DNA of 23,992 nt from DASRJX01 sp035649235 (GCA_035649235.1 DASRJX010000215.1:1-23992); one strand, 5' to 3'; shown: positions 13,962-22,001, counted from the stretch's first letter. The notes: generated by a model not told the origin, from the letters alone. Translations and numbers: made by a program.

Positions 13962-15782
13962 TCACCGCAATGCGAAGATCGCCGTCTCGCCCGCCTTCGC
14001 GATCGGCGCCCCACATAGATCCAGCAGCTCCTGGAAGCGCGTCTGTCCGAGCGGCGTCTCCCACGGAAGAACCGGGTAGTCGCGCGCCAGCCGCGCCATC
14101 TCCGCCCGGTTGACGAGAAGATGAGTGATCCCGCGTTCCCTGAGCCGATCGCGAACGGCCGCGGCGTCCGGCTGCGTCTCGATCCATTCGCGCAGCGGCG
14201 GCACGTCGTGCTGCGACGGGACGATGCAGGGGCGTGGGAAGCCGTAGCTTCGCGCCTCGGCGACGAAGAGCACGAGGGCGTCGCGAGGCAGCGTCCCGGA
14301 AGGCAGCGCCGCAGCCGCCTCGAAAGCCGGCAGCGGGTCGCTGATGATCAGGCTGTGGGCGGCGGCGTCGCCTCCGAGCAGCAGCCGGAGGCCACCCAGG
14401 TTCCCGGCCTCCCGCGTGGCGTGCGTCAAACCCAGGATGGTGGTGATCGAGATCGCCAGGCCGCCCAGCCAGCGGCCGGCCGGCGTGACACTCGCCGCGG
14501 CCGCCAGCGCCAGGAGAAGCGCCAGGCTCGGGGTCCAGAAGCGCGCCAGGCTGCCGGTCAGGAGCCAAGCCACGGTCCCCAGGGCGGCCGCGAGGAGGAC
14601 GACCGGCGCGCGGCGACCCCGTATCGAGACGACCGCGAACACCGCCGCGAGGAGTAGCGGGCCCACGTAGAGGAGGTGCGGCCTCGCCGCGGCCCAGAGC
14701 GCCGGTCCCAGGTCGCCCGCTCCCGAGGCAAGGTAGGCCAGGCCGCGCGAGTCGCGCCACAGCGTCTCGATGCCAGGTCGACGCCATGCGATCGGCGCCA
14801 GAGGATCCCCGAGCAGGACCAGGTTTTTCAGCCACCACGGCGCGCTGCCGCCGATGAAGCCCGCCGTTGCCATGATGAGGCGCCGTGCCCGCGGCGCCGG
14901 ACCGATCCCGACGACCAGGAGCACAATCAAGGTCCAGGAAAGCCCCTGCAGGCGCGCCGCCGTCGCGATCCCCACCAGAAGACCGGCGGCCGCCGCAGCC
15001 GCGAGAGCGACACGACTACGGGTCCTGTGCCGTTCGCCGGCCCCGACCGTCGGGCGCCGGCCGGTGGGACGCAGCCCGCCGAGTGCTATCGCCAGGGCAG
15101 CGATGACGCCGCCCACCGCGAACCCTTCGGCCGCGGCGAACCCCGGCACCGGGACGATCGCGGGGAGGAGGGGGAGAAGCGCCCCGGCGGATCGCGCCCA
15201 CACCGGTGGCGCCCCGAGGCGCTGCGCCAGGATCGCGACGGCCGAGCCTCCCATGACGAACGCTCCCAGATGCACCAGAGCCGCGGCCCGATCGATCCCG
15301 GCCGCGACTGGCGCTGCGAACACGAGCTGCGCCAGCGGCGGGAAGACAGAGAACAGGTCCTCGGAGTGTGCCGCGATCCGTCCTTCGAGAAGCGACTGCC
15401 AGGGAAGGGCCAGGTGATAGACCAACGCGTCGTAAAAGAACGGTCGGGCCAGGGCCACCGGGGCGAGGACGAGACACGCGATGAGAGGTGGGTACAGGCT
15501 CTTCGGCCGCCAGCCCGTCCGCCGCCATCGACCGGCCGCCGCCAGCAGCGCAACGAGCCCCAGGAGGACAGGGCTCCGGAAGAACCCGGACAGTCCCGCG
15601 AGCAGCGCCACCGTCCCATACAGCCAGCATCCGCACAGCCAATCGAACGGGGCCTTGAGATCGGCCGGGAGCGGGAGCCGCGCCGTCGTCCTCAGCCGCG
15701 CACCCGCTGCCATCAGGATGAGAAGAAAGGCTGCGGCCGCCGAAAGCGAGCCCAGCATCGCGGCGAGGTGCGACACGGTCAC
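13962..15782 (-). CDS. Polytopic GT-C-like (glycosyltransferase-type) membrane protein
   Basis: The 606-residue protein has a succession of about ten hydrophobic segments over residues 8-450 and a soluble C-terminal part (about 460-606). Near the first periplasmic loop, Asp118 lies in FFYDALVYHLALPWQSLLEG, a layout that recalls GT-C enzymes with an acidic residue after the first membrane helices. Such proteins move sugars from lipid carriers to lipid or protein acceptors at the membrane. The C-terminal segment with ITHLLVNRAE is a feature of many bacterial proteins of this kind. The GTG at 15782 is used; a GAGGAGGAG stretch is about 14 bases before it, so in-frame GTG at 15776 or the ATG at 15758 are alternatives. 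It follows the outer-membrane gene on the same strand after 55 bases and may be cotranscribed. The donor and acceptor are unknown. Confidence 0.6.
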   Translation of the reverse strand: MTVSHLAAMLGSLSAAAAFLLILMAAGARLRTTARLPLPADLKAPFDWLCGCWLYGTVALLAGLSGFFRSPVLLGLVALLAAAGRWRRTGWRPKSLYPPLIACLVLAPVALARPFFYDALVYHLALPWQSLLEGRIAAHSEDLFSVFPPLAQLVFAAPVAAGIDRAAALVHLGAFVMGGSAVAILAQRLGAPPVWARSAGALLPLLPAIVPVPGFAAAEGFAVGGVIAALAIALGGLRPTGRRPTVGAGERHRTRSRVALAAAAAAGLLVGIATAARLQGLSWTLIVLLVVGIGPAPRARRLIMATAGFIGGSAPWWLKNLVLLGDPLAPIAWRRPGIETLWRDSRGLAYLASGAGDLGPALWAAARPHLLYVGPLLLAAVFAVVSIRGRRAPVVLLAAALGTVAWLLTGSLARFWTPSLALLLALAAAASVTPAGRWLGGLAISITTILGLTHATREAGNLGGLRLLLGGDAAAHSLIISDPLPAFEAAAALPSGTLPRDALVLFVAEARSYGFPRPCIVPSQHDVPPLREWIETQPDAAAVRDRLRERGITHLLVNRAEMARLARDYPVLPWETPLGQTRFQELLDLCGAPIAKAGETAIFALR

Positions 15783-15837
15783 CGGGCGTCATACTACTCC
15801 TCCTCGCGCGACAGGTTCATGGGCGTGGAGGGCCCGA

Positions 15838-16422
15838 TCAGAAGCTGAAGGCGTAGCCGAGGTCCAGGCTCGCGGTGTTGTAGTCGGCGTCGAGGTCGTG
15901 GTCGAGGCTGAGGGTGGCGCCGATGTCGTGGTGGCGGTGCTGCCAGAAGGAGACCACGGTGAAGACGCCGACCCAGTTGTCGCCCCAGCCCCACTCCCAG
16001 CGAGCGTCCGTCTCGGGGCTGGAGAAAGCGATCTCCTTCCCGTAGGTCGCGCCGAAGGCGAGCCGGCTCGCCACCCAGTAGGCGAGAGAGGCGTTGAGCG
16101 AGCGCGTGGAGTCGAGGCGGGTGCCGCCCTCCTCGTCGTCGCTGCGCGCCCGGTCCTGGGAGAGGGAGAGGTTGACGGTGAGAGACTCCGTCAGGGAATG
16201 GCTGTAGTCGACGGTCAGCCCGGTGAACTGGCTCACGCGCTCCTCGTCCAGTCCGGCGCTGACGCGGGCGCCGAAGGCATGGTCGTACGACGGGATGAAC
16301 GGCACCCAGTCCGCCCGCGCCGTGCCGCCCGCCGGAAGGCCAAGAAGGATGGCCGCGGTCACCATGAGTGGAAGCCTTCGGGAGGCGCGCCGGCCGGGCG
16401 CGCCTAAGACGGGCTCACGCAT
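15838..16422 (-). CDS. Putative outer-membrane beta-barrel protein
   Basis: The 194-residue product has a basic N terminus, a hydrophobic segment (LPLMVTAAILLGLPAGG) and a likely signal peptidase site after TARA, giving a mature protein that begins DWVPF. It then shows alternating polar and apolar stretches typical of beta strands (for example TGLTVDYSHSLTESLTVNLS and DIGATLSLDHD), and ends in Phe (YAFSF), which fits the terminal signal of outer-membrane barrels. The mature length allows about eight strands. I do not recognise a named family. The start at 16422 has no clear Shine-Dalgarno, but it is the only one that gives a proper n-region for the signal. The divergent neighbour is the decarboxylase at 16611. 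Confidence 0.6.
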   Translation of the reverse strand: MREPVLGAPGRRASRRLPLMVTAAILLGLPAGGTARADWVPFIPSYDHAFGARVSAGLDEERVSQFTGLTVDYSHSLTESLTVNLSLSQDRARSDDEEGGTRLDSTRSLNASLAYWVASRLAFGATYGKEIAFSSPETDARWEWGWGDNWVGVFTVVSFWQHRHHDIGATLSLDHDLDADYNTASLDLGYAFSF

Positions 16423-16559
16423 GAGTTACGGTAGTCGTTCCCGGCGGCAAAGCCACTCCGGCGATCTCCTGATGCACCGTGAAGCGATCACCCCATGCGT
16501 ACCAGATGGCGGCGGGCCGCCGGGAGGCTCGGTTTCATGGATCTACGGACGTCACTTTC

Positions 16560-16571
16560 GGGGAATTCCCC
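16560..16571. promoter_or_regulatory. Perfect 12-base palindrome in the divergent intergenic region
   Basis: GGGGAATTCCCC is a perfect inverted repeat with an AT core, 39 bases before the ATG at 16611, where an operator could sit. Perfect 12-base palindromes are expected several times in 24 kb by chance, so position is the only support. The rest of the 188-base gap (16423-16610) shows no convincing -35/-10 pair and a GC-only palindrome at 16508-16521. The region is less GC-rich at third positions than neighbouring genes when read in the frame of the downstream gene, which fits noncoding DNA. Confidence 0.25.
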
Positions 16572-16610
16572 CATGGGCCGTGGTTTTACCTCCCGGCAGA
16601 ATTACGGAGT

Positions 16611-17345
16611 ATGGCGAAGAAACTCACTGAGTGGATCGAGTCCGATGTCCAGCCGCTCCGCGACCTGCCGGTCAGCGAGTTGTCCCAGCTCCACTTCTTC
16701 CGCGACCCCTGCCGGCCGGCCTGCTCCGACACGGCGTACTTCTTCGCGCCGGCCGACGGGGTCATCCTCTATCAGGAGACCGTCGACCCCGGCGACCCGA
16801 TCGTGGATGTCAAGGGGAGGCCGTACTCGCTGCGCGAGGCGCTGCGCGACCCGGGTTACGACGAACGCAGCCTGGTCATCGGCATCTTCATGACCTTCTA
16901 CGACGTGCACGTCAACCGCATTCCGTTCGCGGGCCGCCTGTCGTACCGGCTCGTCGATCCCATAGACACCTACAACCGGCCGATGCTCGAGATCGAGAGG
17001 TGCCTGGTGGAGGACCTGAAGGTCTCGCTGGAGGCGGCCGACTACCTGCACGTGAACCAGCGGATGGTCAACCGGGTCGACGCACCCGACCTTGGGCAGT
17101 CCTACTACATCCTGCAGGTCGCCGACTACGACGTCGATTCGATCACGCCGTTCGATCTGAAACAGAACCAGCCCCACGATCAGGGCCACAGGTTTTCCCA
17201 GATTCGTTACGGGTCGCAGGTCGATCTGATCGTTCCATTGTCGCCGCGGTTCGAGTTTCTCCCGACGCAGTCCGTGGGGTGGCACGTCGAGGCGGGCCTC
17301 GACACCCTCGTCGCCATCAAGGAGAGAGCCGGCGCGACCCGTTGA
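16611..17345 (+). CDS. Phosphatidylserine-decarboxylase-family protein
   Basis: The family makes a pyruvoyl cofactor by cutting itself at a Gly-Ser bond and normally converts phosphatidylserine to phosphatidylethanolamine. The 244-residue protein has the family landmarks: FFAPADG with Asp49, FMTFYDVHVNRIPFAG with His100, and QIRYGSQVDLIVP where Gly201-Ser202 would be the cleavage site, leaving an alpha chain of about 43 residues. Asp49, His100 and Ser202 would form the catalytic set. The RYGSQVD form resembles the short soluble-type decarboxylases (RFGSRVD) rather than the LGST form of E. coli. No hydrophobic anchor is evident. The ATG at 16611 is preferred over the in-frame GTG at 16479 because the extra 44 codons have visibly lower GC at third positions, though GGAG lies too close to 16611 to decide. 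No phosphatidylserine synthase is adjacent; instead a guanidino-modifying enzyme and a MATE exporter follow, so the substrate is open. Confidence 0.8.
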   Translation: MAKKLTEWIESDVQPLRDLPVSELSQLHFFRDPCRPACSDTAYFFAPADGVILYQETVDPGDPIVDVKGRPYSLREALRDPGYDERSLVIGIFMTFYDVHVNRIPFAGRLSYRLVDPIDTYNRPMLEIERCLVEDLKVSLEAADYLHVNQRMVNRVDAPDLGQSYYILQVADYDVDSITPFDLKQNQPHDQGHRFSQIRYGSQVDLIVPLSPRFEFLPTQSVGWHVEAGLDTLVAIKERAGATR

Positions 17346-17370
17346 TCCCTCTCAGGGAGGAAGGTGTCTC

Positions 17371-18339
17371 GTGACCTTACAGCCCCGTTCCGCAGCGCAG
17401 GTCGCGACCGTGGAGGTGATGCCGAGCCCGACGCGGCTCGAGCGGCCGACCTTTCTCATGGCGTTTCCGTTCTCGCTGTCAACCGACGTTCCCAACAATC
17501 CCTGGATGCAGGACCTGCCCTCCGATCGCCGGCAGCCGGACCACCGGCGCGCCTACAATCAGTTCCTCGAGGTGTACCGGTTCCTGAGCTCGGAGGGGCT
17601 GGTCTACCTGCTGCCGGCCCCCGCCTCGTGCGGGCTGCAGGACGTCGTCTTCACCGCCAATCTGGGTGTGATCCTGGAGCACCTGACCGAGCGCGACGTG
17701 GCGGTGCTGTCCCGGTTCACCTCCGAGCCGCGGCGCGGGGAGGCGGCGATCGGCCTGAAGTTCTTCCGCGATCTCGGATACGAGTGCCACGTCCCTCCGG
17801 CGAAATTCGAGGGGGACGCCGAGCTGAAGCACCTGCATGACAACGTCTACGTCGGAGGCTACGGAATCCGCTCCGAGCCCGGCTCCTACGACTGGATGGA
17901 GAAGCAGTTCGGCATGCGGGTGGTCAAGCTGAGGCTCACCGATCCCTACCTCTACCATCTGGACTGCACGGTCTTCCCGATCACCCGGGAGGACACGCTC
18001 TTGTGCACCGAGCTGTACGAGCCCGAGGAGGTGGACGAGCTCGCCCGCCACACGAACATCATCGACGTGTCGGTGGAGGAGGCCTACAACGGGATCTGCA
18101 ACTCCGTGCGCCTCTCGAACACGATCCTGAACTCGTCCCACATCCACGAGCTGAGGGCGGGCACCGAGGACTACGCCCTGGAGCTGCAGAAGAACCGCAA
18201 GCTCGAGGACATCGCCCTCCGGCTGGCCTTCGAGGTCAACTACTTCAACCTGAGCGAGTATCACAAGAGCGGCGCCCTGCTCTCGTGCATGGTGATGCAC
18301 CTGAACAGGTACTCGTACAACTTCAAGCTCCTGAACTGA
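17371..18339 (+). CDS. Pentein-fold amidinotransferase/dihydrolase-like enzyme
   Basis: This 322-residue protein belongs to the guanidino-group-modifying superfamily (arginine deiminase, dimethylarginine hydrolase, arginine dihydrolase). Visible motifs are NNPWM (42-46), QDVVFTAN (90-97, with an Asp expected to bind the guanidinium), VLSRF (112-116), YHLDC with His196, and Cys306 in GALLSCMVMHL as the likely nucleophile. The NPWM and VFTAN pattern recalls the N-terminal domain of cyanobacterial arginine dihydrolase. Arginine or a derivative is therefore a plausible substrate, but exact chemistry (deimination, dihydrolysis or transfer) cannot be read from sequence. The GTG at 17371 has GGGAGGAAGG at 17355-17364. 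The gene starts 25 bases after the decarboxylase stop and the two are probably cotranscribed. Confidence 0.8.
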   Translation: MTLQPRSAAQVATVEVMPSPTRLERPTFLMAFPFSLSTDVPNNPWMQDLPSDRRQPDHRRAYNQFLEVYRFLSSEGLVYLLPAPASCGLQDVVFTANLGVILEHLTERDVAVLSRFTSEPRRGEAAIGLKFFRDLGYECHVPPAKFEGDAELKHLHDNVYVGGYGIRSEPGSYDWMEKQFGMRVVKLRLTDPYLYHLDCTVFPITREDTLLCTELYEPEEVDELARHTNIIDVSVEEAYNGICNSVRLSNTILNSSHIHELRAGTEDYALELQKNRKLEDIALRLAFEVNYFNLSEYHKSGALLSCMVMHLNRYSYNFKLLN

Positions 18340-18379
18340 GACGGACCGGCCCGGGCCGGCCTTTGCCGGGAGGAAGGGC

Positions 18380-19711
18380 ATGGGAAGCGGCCCCCCGACG
18401 CGGGCCCTGTGGGCGATCTCCGTCCCGCTCATCTTCGCCGAGATCAGCGAGACGATCGCGCACCTGACGGACACCATCCTGCTGGCCCGGGTTGGCGTCG
18501 TCGAGGTGGGCGCCATCGCGCTCGCCGACTCGCTCCTCGAGATCGTCGTCGTGCTGACGGCGGGGGTGATCGACGGCATCCAGATCCTGGTGGCGCGGCG
18601 CATCGGGGAGGGCCGGGACAGGGAGGTCGGGCGGACGTTCAACCAGGGGCTCCTGCTGCTGACGGGCGTCTCGCTCGCGCTGACCATCCTCCTGCTCCTC
18701 CTGGCGGCCCCCCTGGCGCGGGTCCTCATCAGCACGCCCGACGTCGGCGCGGCCGTGGAGGCCTTCCTCCGGATCGTCGCCTTCGGCATCGTGTTCAACG
18801 CGGCCAACTTCGCCTACAGCGCGCTGTTCGTGGGCCTCGGGAAGACCCGGGTGCTGATCTGGGCCACTCTGGTGCTGGGCGCCTCGAACCTGGCGCTCGA
18901 CTGGATCCTGATCTTCGGGAAGTTCGGCCTGCCGGCGCTCGGCATCCGGGGCGCCGCCCTGGGGACACTGGGGGCCGAGATCCTGACGTTCCTGTTCCTC
19001 ACCGGCTACGTGCTTCTGCGCCTCGACGTGCGCCGCTACGGCCTGTTCGAATTCGGGGGCTGGGATCGCCGGCTGGGGCGCTCCCTCGTGCGCATCTCGT
19101 CGCCGATCGCCTTCCAGGCGCTCCTGGAGTCGGTGCGCTGGTTCCTGTTCTTCCTGGTCGTCGAGCGGATGGGCGTGCGGGCCCTGGCCCAGTCGAACAT
19201 CGTCTACACCTGCTACACGGTCTTCAGCATCCCGGCGGAAGCCTTCTCGGAAACCGCCTGCTCGATGGTGAGCAGCCTGATCGGCGCAGGGAAGTCCGGA
19301 CGCATCCAGCGCCTGGTCCGTCAGGCGATCTCGGCCACCTATCTGGCCTCCTTGCCGCTGGCGGCCCTGGCGTTCCTGTTCCCGGAGGCGGTCCTGGCCC
19401 TGCTGGCCTCGGGCGAGCCGGTTTTCGCCGAGGCCGCGGGGAGTCTGCGCGTCCTGGCGGTCGCCATGCTGATCATCATCCCGGCCGAGATGTGGTTCAC
19501 GGCGGTCAGCGGCACGGGGGACACGACCGCGGCCTTCTGGATCGAGGTCGTGCTCACGGTGGTGACGCTGGGCTGGGTGTACGTGGCGGGTGTCGGCCTT
19601 GGCCTCGGGCTCGAGTACGTCTGGGTGTCACTGCCGATCGCGTGCCTCGTCTGCCTGGGCCTGTCGTACGCCTGGATGCGCTCGGGCTACTGGCAACGCG
19701 TTCAGATCTGA
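18380..19711 (+). CDS. MATE family efflux transporter
   Basis: The 443-residue protein is strongly hydrophobic with about twelve membrane segments in two similar halves, as in MATE exporters that move cationic or other small molecules out of the cell using Na+ or H+. Typical features are an early PLIFAEISETIAHLTDTIL segment (helix 1), IDGIQILVARRIGEG (helix 2-3 loop), and, in the second half, SIPAEAFSETACSMVSSLIGAG. The ATG at 18380 has GGGAGGAAGG at 18368-18377, the same ten bases as before the preceding gene. The 40-base gap suggests a shared transcript. The exported compound is unknown; context suggests a product of the two upstream enzymes. Confidence 0.9.
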   Translation: MGSGPPTRALWAISVPLIFAEISETIAHLTDTILLARVGVVEVGAIALADSLLEIVVVLTAGVIDGIQILVARRIGEGRDREVGRTFNQGLLLLTGVSLALTILLLLLAAPLARVLISTPDVGAAVEAFLRIVAFGIVFNAANFAYSALFVGLGKTRVLIWATLVLGASNLALDWILIFGKFGLPALGIRGAALGTLGAEILTFLFLTGYVLLRLDVRRYGLFEFGGWDRRLGRSLVRISSPIAFQALLESVRWFLFFLVVERMGVRALAQSNIVYTCYTVFSIPAEAFSETACSMVSSLIGAGKSGRIQRLVRQAISATYLASLPLAALAFLFPEAVLALLASGEPVFAEAAGSLRVLAVAMLIIIPAEMWFTAVSGTGDTTAAFWIEVVLTVVTLGWVYVAGVGLGLGLEYVWVSLPIACLVCLGLSYAWMRSGYWQRVQI

Positions 19712-19749
19712 GCGGTGCCGTCAGCCATCCGCCGGACGCGGGCACCGTT
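19711..19749 (+). terminator. Possible terminator hairpin after the MATE gene
   Basis: CGGTGCC at 19713-19719 pairs with GGCACCG at 19741-19747, extended by a G-U and an A-U pair to nine pairs, with a 21-base loop that can hold a short inner stem. It starts at the MATE stop codon and is followed by TTCCGTCC, only a weak T tract. The position at the end of the three-gene unit supports it more than the structure does. Confidence 0.35.
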
Positions 19750-19795
19750 CCGTCCAGCCTGACGATCGTCCCGCTCCGCCGCCGCCGAGATCCGC

Positions 19796-19801
19796 TAGAA
19801 T
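19796..19801 (+). promoter_or_regulatory. -10-like TAGAAT before the metallo-beta-lactamase-fold gene
   Basis: TAGAAT matches five of six bases of the -10 consensus. No -35 match is present at the right distance. It overlaps the ATG at 19800, so if it is real the start at 19824 is the one used. The short leader would be about 16 bases. Confidence 0.25.
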
Positions 19802-19823
19802 GAGCGCTCCTCGGCGGGGGTGG

Positions 19824-20600
19824 ATGGCGATCCGGCTGGCGGTCCTCGGAAGCGGCAGCGGTGGCAATGCGACCTTGATCGAGACGGGCTCGACGCGTCT
19901 TCTCCTCGACGCCGGGTTCTCCTGCCGCGGCCTGGTGCAGCGTCTGAGGTTCGTCGGCGTCGAGCCGGAGAGCATCGGCGCCCTCCTGATCACGCACGAG
20001 CATGGAGATCACGTCGCGGGCGCCTCCTCGTTCGCGCGCTCGTTCGGCGTGCCGATCTACTGTACGGCCGGGACGGCGCGCGCCGCCGGGCTGTCCGACG
20101 GGGAGTGCGAGGTGCGGCCCCTGGCGGCGGGGAGCCCGCTGTCCTTCGACGGCGTCGTGATCGAGCCCTTCTCCGTGCCGCACGACGCGGTCGAGACCGT
20201 CGGCTACGTCCTGGAGGCGCAAGGCGTGCGTCTCGGCTATGCGACGGACCTCGGGCACGCACCGACCGTCGTTCGGGAGCGGCTGCGGGGCTGCGACCTC
20301 CTGATCCTGGAATCGAACCACGACGTCGATCTGCTCCGCCTGGGTCCCTATCCCGAATCGGTCAAGCAGCGTGTCCTGAGCCGCCACGGCCACCTGGACA
20401 ACGAGGAGGCCGCGGACATGCTGTGCGACGTGGCCCTGGAAGGGACGCAGGCGGTGATCCTGGCGCACCTGTCGCGCACCAACAACCGGCCGGACCTGGC
20501 GCTCCAGGCGGCGCGGCGGGGCTTCGCGGCGCGCGGGCGCAAGGGGCCGCGCCTGCACGCAGCCGAGCAGGAGAGGCCCTCCCCATGGTTCGAGGCATGA
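19824..20600 (+). CDS. Metallo-beta-lactamase-fold hydrolase (YycJ/WalJ-like)
   Basis: The 258-residue product has the metal-binding motif THEHGDH (His58, His60, Asp62, His63) and starts with the tight LAVLGSGSGGNATLIE strand-loop common to the YycJ/WalJ group of single-domain phosphodiesterase-like proteins. LLILESNHDVDLL near 155-167 (with a histidine) and the AVILAHLSRTNN segment near the C terminus also fit that group, which is thought to act on nucleic acids, possibly in replication or repair. Two in-frame starts are close: ATG 19800 and ATG 19824. The later one is chosen because the conserved fold begins there and a -10-like box overlaps the first. purB follows after 37 bases. Precise substrate is unknown. 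Confidence 0.8.
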   Translation: MAIRLAVLGSGSGGNATLIETGSTRLLLDAGFSCRGLVQRLRFVGVEPESIGALLITHEHGDHVAGASSFARSFGVPIYCTAGTARAAGLSDGECEVRPLAAGSPLSFDGVVIEPFSVPHDAVETVGYVLEAQGVRLGYATDLGHAPTVVRERLRGCDLLILESNHDVDLLRLGPYPESVKQRVLSRHGHLDNEEAADMLCDVALEGTQAVILAHLSRTNNRPDLALQAARRGFAARGRKGPRLHAAEQERPSPWFEA

Positions 20601-20622
20601 GCGGCACCGCGCGTCGCCGCAC

Positions 20623-20637
20623 GGGAGCCCGGCTCCC
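20623..20637 (+). promoter_or_regulatory. Perfect inverted repeat covering the purB ribosome binding site
   Basis: GGGAGCC and GGCTCCC flank a single C and end one base before the purB ATG. In RNA this can fold as a 6-pair stem with a 3-base loop that hides GGGAG, the only Shine-Dalgarno-like sequence before the start. As DNA it could be an operator half-site pair. The purB start itself is firm because the MIARYSRPAMSRIW beginning is the usual one of the family. Confidence 0.4.
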
Positions 20638-21960
20638 ATGATCGCCCGCTACTCCCGCCCGGCGATGTCCCGCATCTGGGAGGAGGAGAGTCGGTTCCGC
20701 CGCTGGCTCGAGGTGGAGCTGGCGGTCTGCGACGCGCTGGCGGAGGCGGGGCGGATCCCGAAGGCGGCGGCCGCGGCGATCAGGAAGAAGGCCGCCTTCG
20801 ACGTGGCCCGCATCCAGGAGATCGAGGCGACCGTCCAGCACGACGTCATCGCGTTCCTGACGAGCGTCGCGGAATTCGTCGGTCCCGAGGCGCGCTACAT
20901 CCATCTGCCGCTGACCAGCTCAGACGTCGTCGACACCGCCCAGGCGCTGCAGCTCAAGGAAGCCGCCGACCTGCTGCTCCAGGGCCTGGAGGGGCTGCGG
21001 GCCGCGGTCGAGGCGCGGGCCTTCGAGCACAAGTCAACACTGATGGTCGGCCGGACGCACGGCATGCAGGCCGAGCCGATCACGTTCGGCTTGAAGCTGG
21101 CCCTCTGGCACGACGAGATCCGGAGGAACGTCGATCGTCTCTCGGCGGCGCGCCGGCGCATCGCCGTCGGCAAGCTGTCGGGCGCCGTCGGCACCTTCGC
21201 CCACCTGGAGCCGCAGACCGAGGCGCAAGCGCTCCAGGCACTCGGCCTCGAGCCGGTCGCCATCGCCTCTCAGGTGATCCAGCGTGACCGGCACGCGGAG
21301 TTCGTCGCCGCGCTGGCGCTCGCGGCCACCTCGATCGAGAAGTTCGCCCTGGAGATCCGCCACCTGCAGCGCAGCGAGGTGGGGGAGGTCCAGGAGCCGT
21401 TCGGCCGCGGCCAGAAGGGCTCCTCCACCATGCCGCACAAGAAGAACCCGGTCGGATGCGAGCAGATGGCGGGCCTGGCGCGGCTGATCCGTGGCTACCT
21501 GCAGGCGGCGCTGGAGAACGTGCCGCTCTGGCACGAGCGCGACATCTCGCATTCCTCGGCGGAGCGCGTCATCCTTCCGGACGCCACCATCCTCCTCGAC
21601 TACATGCTGCACCGGTTCACGCGCATCGTCTCCGGGATGGTGGTCGACGCCGCGGCGATGCGCCGCAACCTCGAGTCGTCGCGGGGCCTCATCTACTCCA
21701 GCAACGTCCTGCAGGCGCTGGCCGAGCGGGGGGTGTCGCGGGAGCAGGCCTACGACTGGGTGCAGTCGGCGGCGATGCAGGCCGCGGCGAGCCGGGCGGA
21801 GGCGGCGCCTTTGGGCGGCGCGGACTTCCGGTCCCTCCTCAAAGGGAATCCCGACGTGACCCGCGTGCTGCCGGCGGAGGAGATCGACCGATGCTTCGAC
21901 CTGCAGCACCAGCTGCGTCACGTGGACGCCTTGTTCCGCCGCGTGTTCGGGCGCGCGTGA
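20638..21960 (+). CDS. purB: Adenylosuccinate lyase
   Basis: This enzyme catalyses two fumarate-releasing steps of purine synthesis: SAICAR to AICAR, and adenylosuccinate to AMP. The 440-residue protein is of the shorter bacterial/archaeal form. It starts MIARYSRPAMSRIW and contains the conserved LTSSDVVDTA segment (92-101), His141 in GRTHGMQAEP, and the signature loop GSSTMPHKKNP (261-271) whose Ser262-Ser263 carry the catalytic serine. It heads a purine group with purS, purQ and purL downstream on the same strand. The 79-base gap to purS holds GC-rich hairpins and a possible extended -10 element, so the later genes may have a separate control point. Confidence 0.96.
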   Translation: MIARYSRPAMSRIWEEESRFRRWLEVELAVCDALAEAGRIPKAAAAAIRKKAAFDVARIQEIEATVQHDVIAFLTSVAEFVGPEARYIHLPLTSSDVVDTAQALQLKEAADLLLQGLEGLRAAVEARAFEHKSTLMVGRTHGMQAEPITFGLKLALWHDEIRRNVDRLSAARRRIAVGKLSGAVGTFAHLEPQTEAQALQALGLEPVAIASQVIQRDRHAEFVAALALAATSIEKFALEIRHLQRSEVGEVQEPFGRGQKGSSTMPHKKNPVGCEQMAGLARLIRGYLQAALENVPLWHERDISHSSAERVILPDATILLDYMLHRFTRIVSGMVVDAAAMRRNLESSRGLIYSSNVLQALAERGVSREQAYDWVQSAAMQAAASRAEAAPLGGADFRSLLKGNPDVTRVLPAEEIDRCFDLQHQLRHVDALFRRVFGRA

Positions 21961-22001
21961 GAGCGCGCGGCGGCGTGCCGGCCGGCGTGGGCGGCCGCGC
22001 T
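21951..22001 (+). terminator. Alternative GC hairpins at the purB-purS junction
   Basis: Hairpin A pairs GCGCGC at 21951-21956 with GCGCGC at 21963-21968 and contains the purB stop. Hairpin B pairs AGCGCG from 21962 with CGCGCT at 21996-22001, extended by two further pairs across a 2-base bulge. The arms share 21963-21968, so the two exclude each other. No T tract follows. It may be a weak terminator or only the consequence of high GC. Confidence 0.25.

Noticed and set aside
14676..15848. A 390-residue plus-strand frame opposite the GT-C-like membrane protein
   Set aside because: Its composition is that of reversed GC-rich codons (Arg, Gln, Pro). The minus-strand frame has membrane segments in order and a plausible active-site region.
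16479..16610. A longer start for the PSD-family protein
   Set aside because: The extra codons have lower GC at third positions than the genes around and look intergenic. The choice is not certain.
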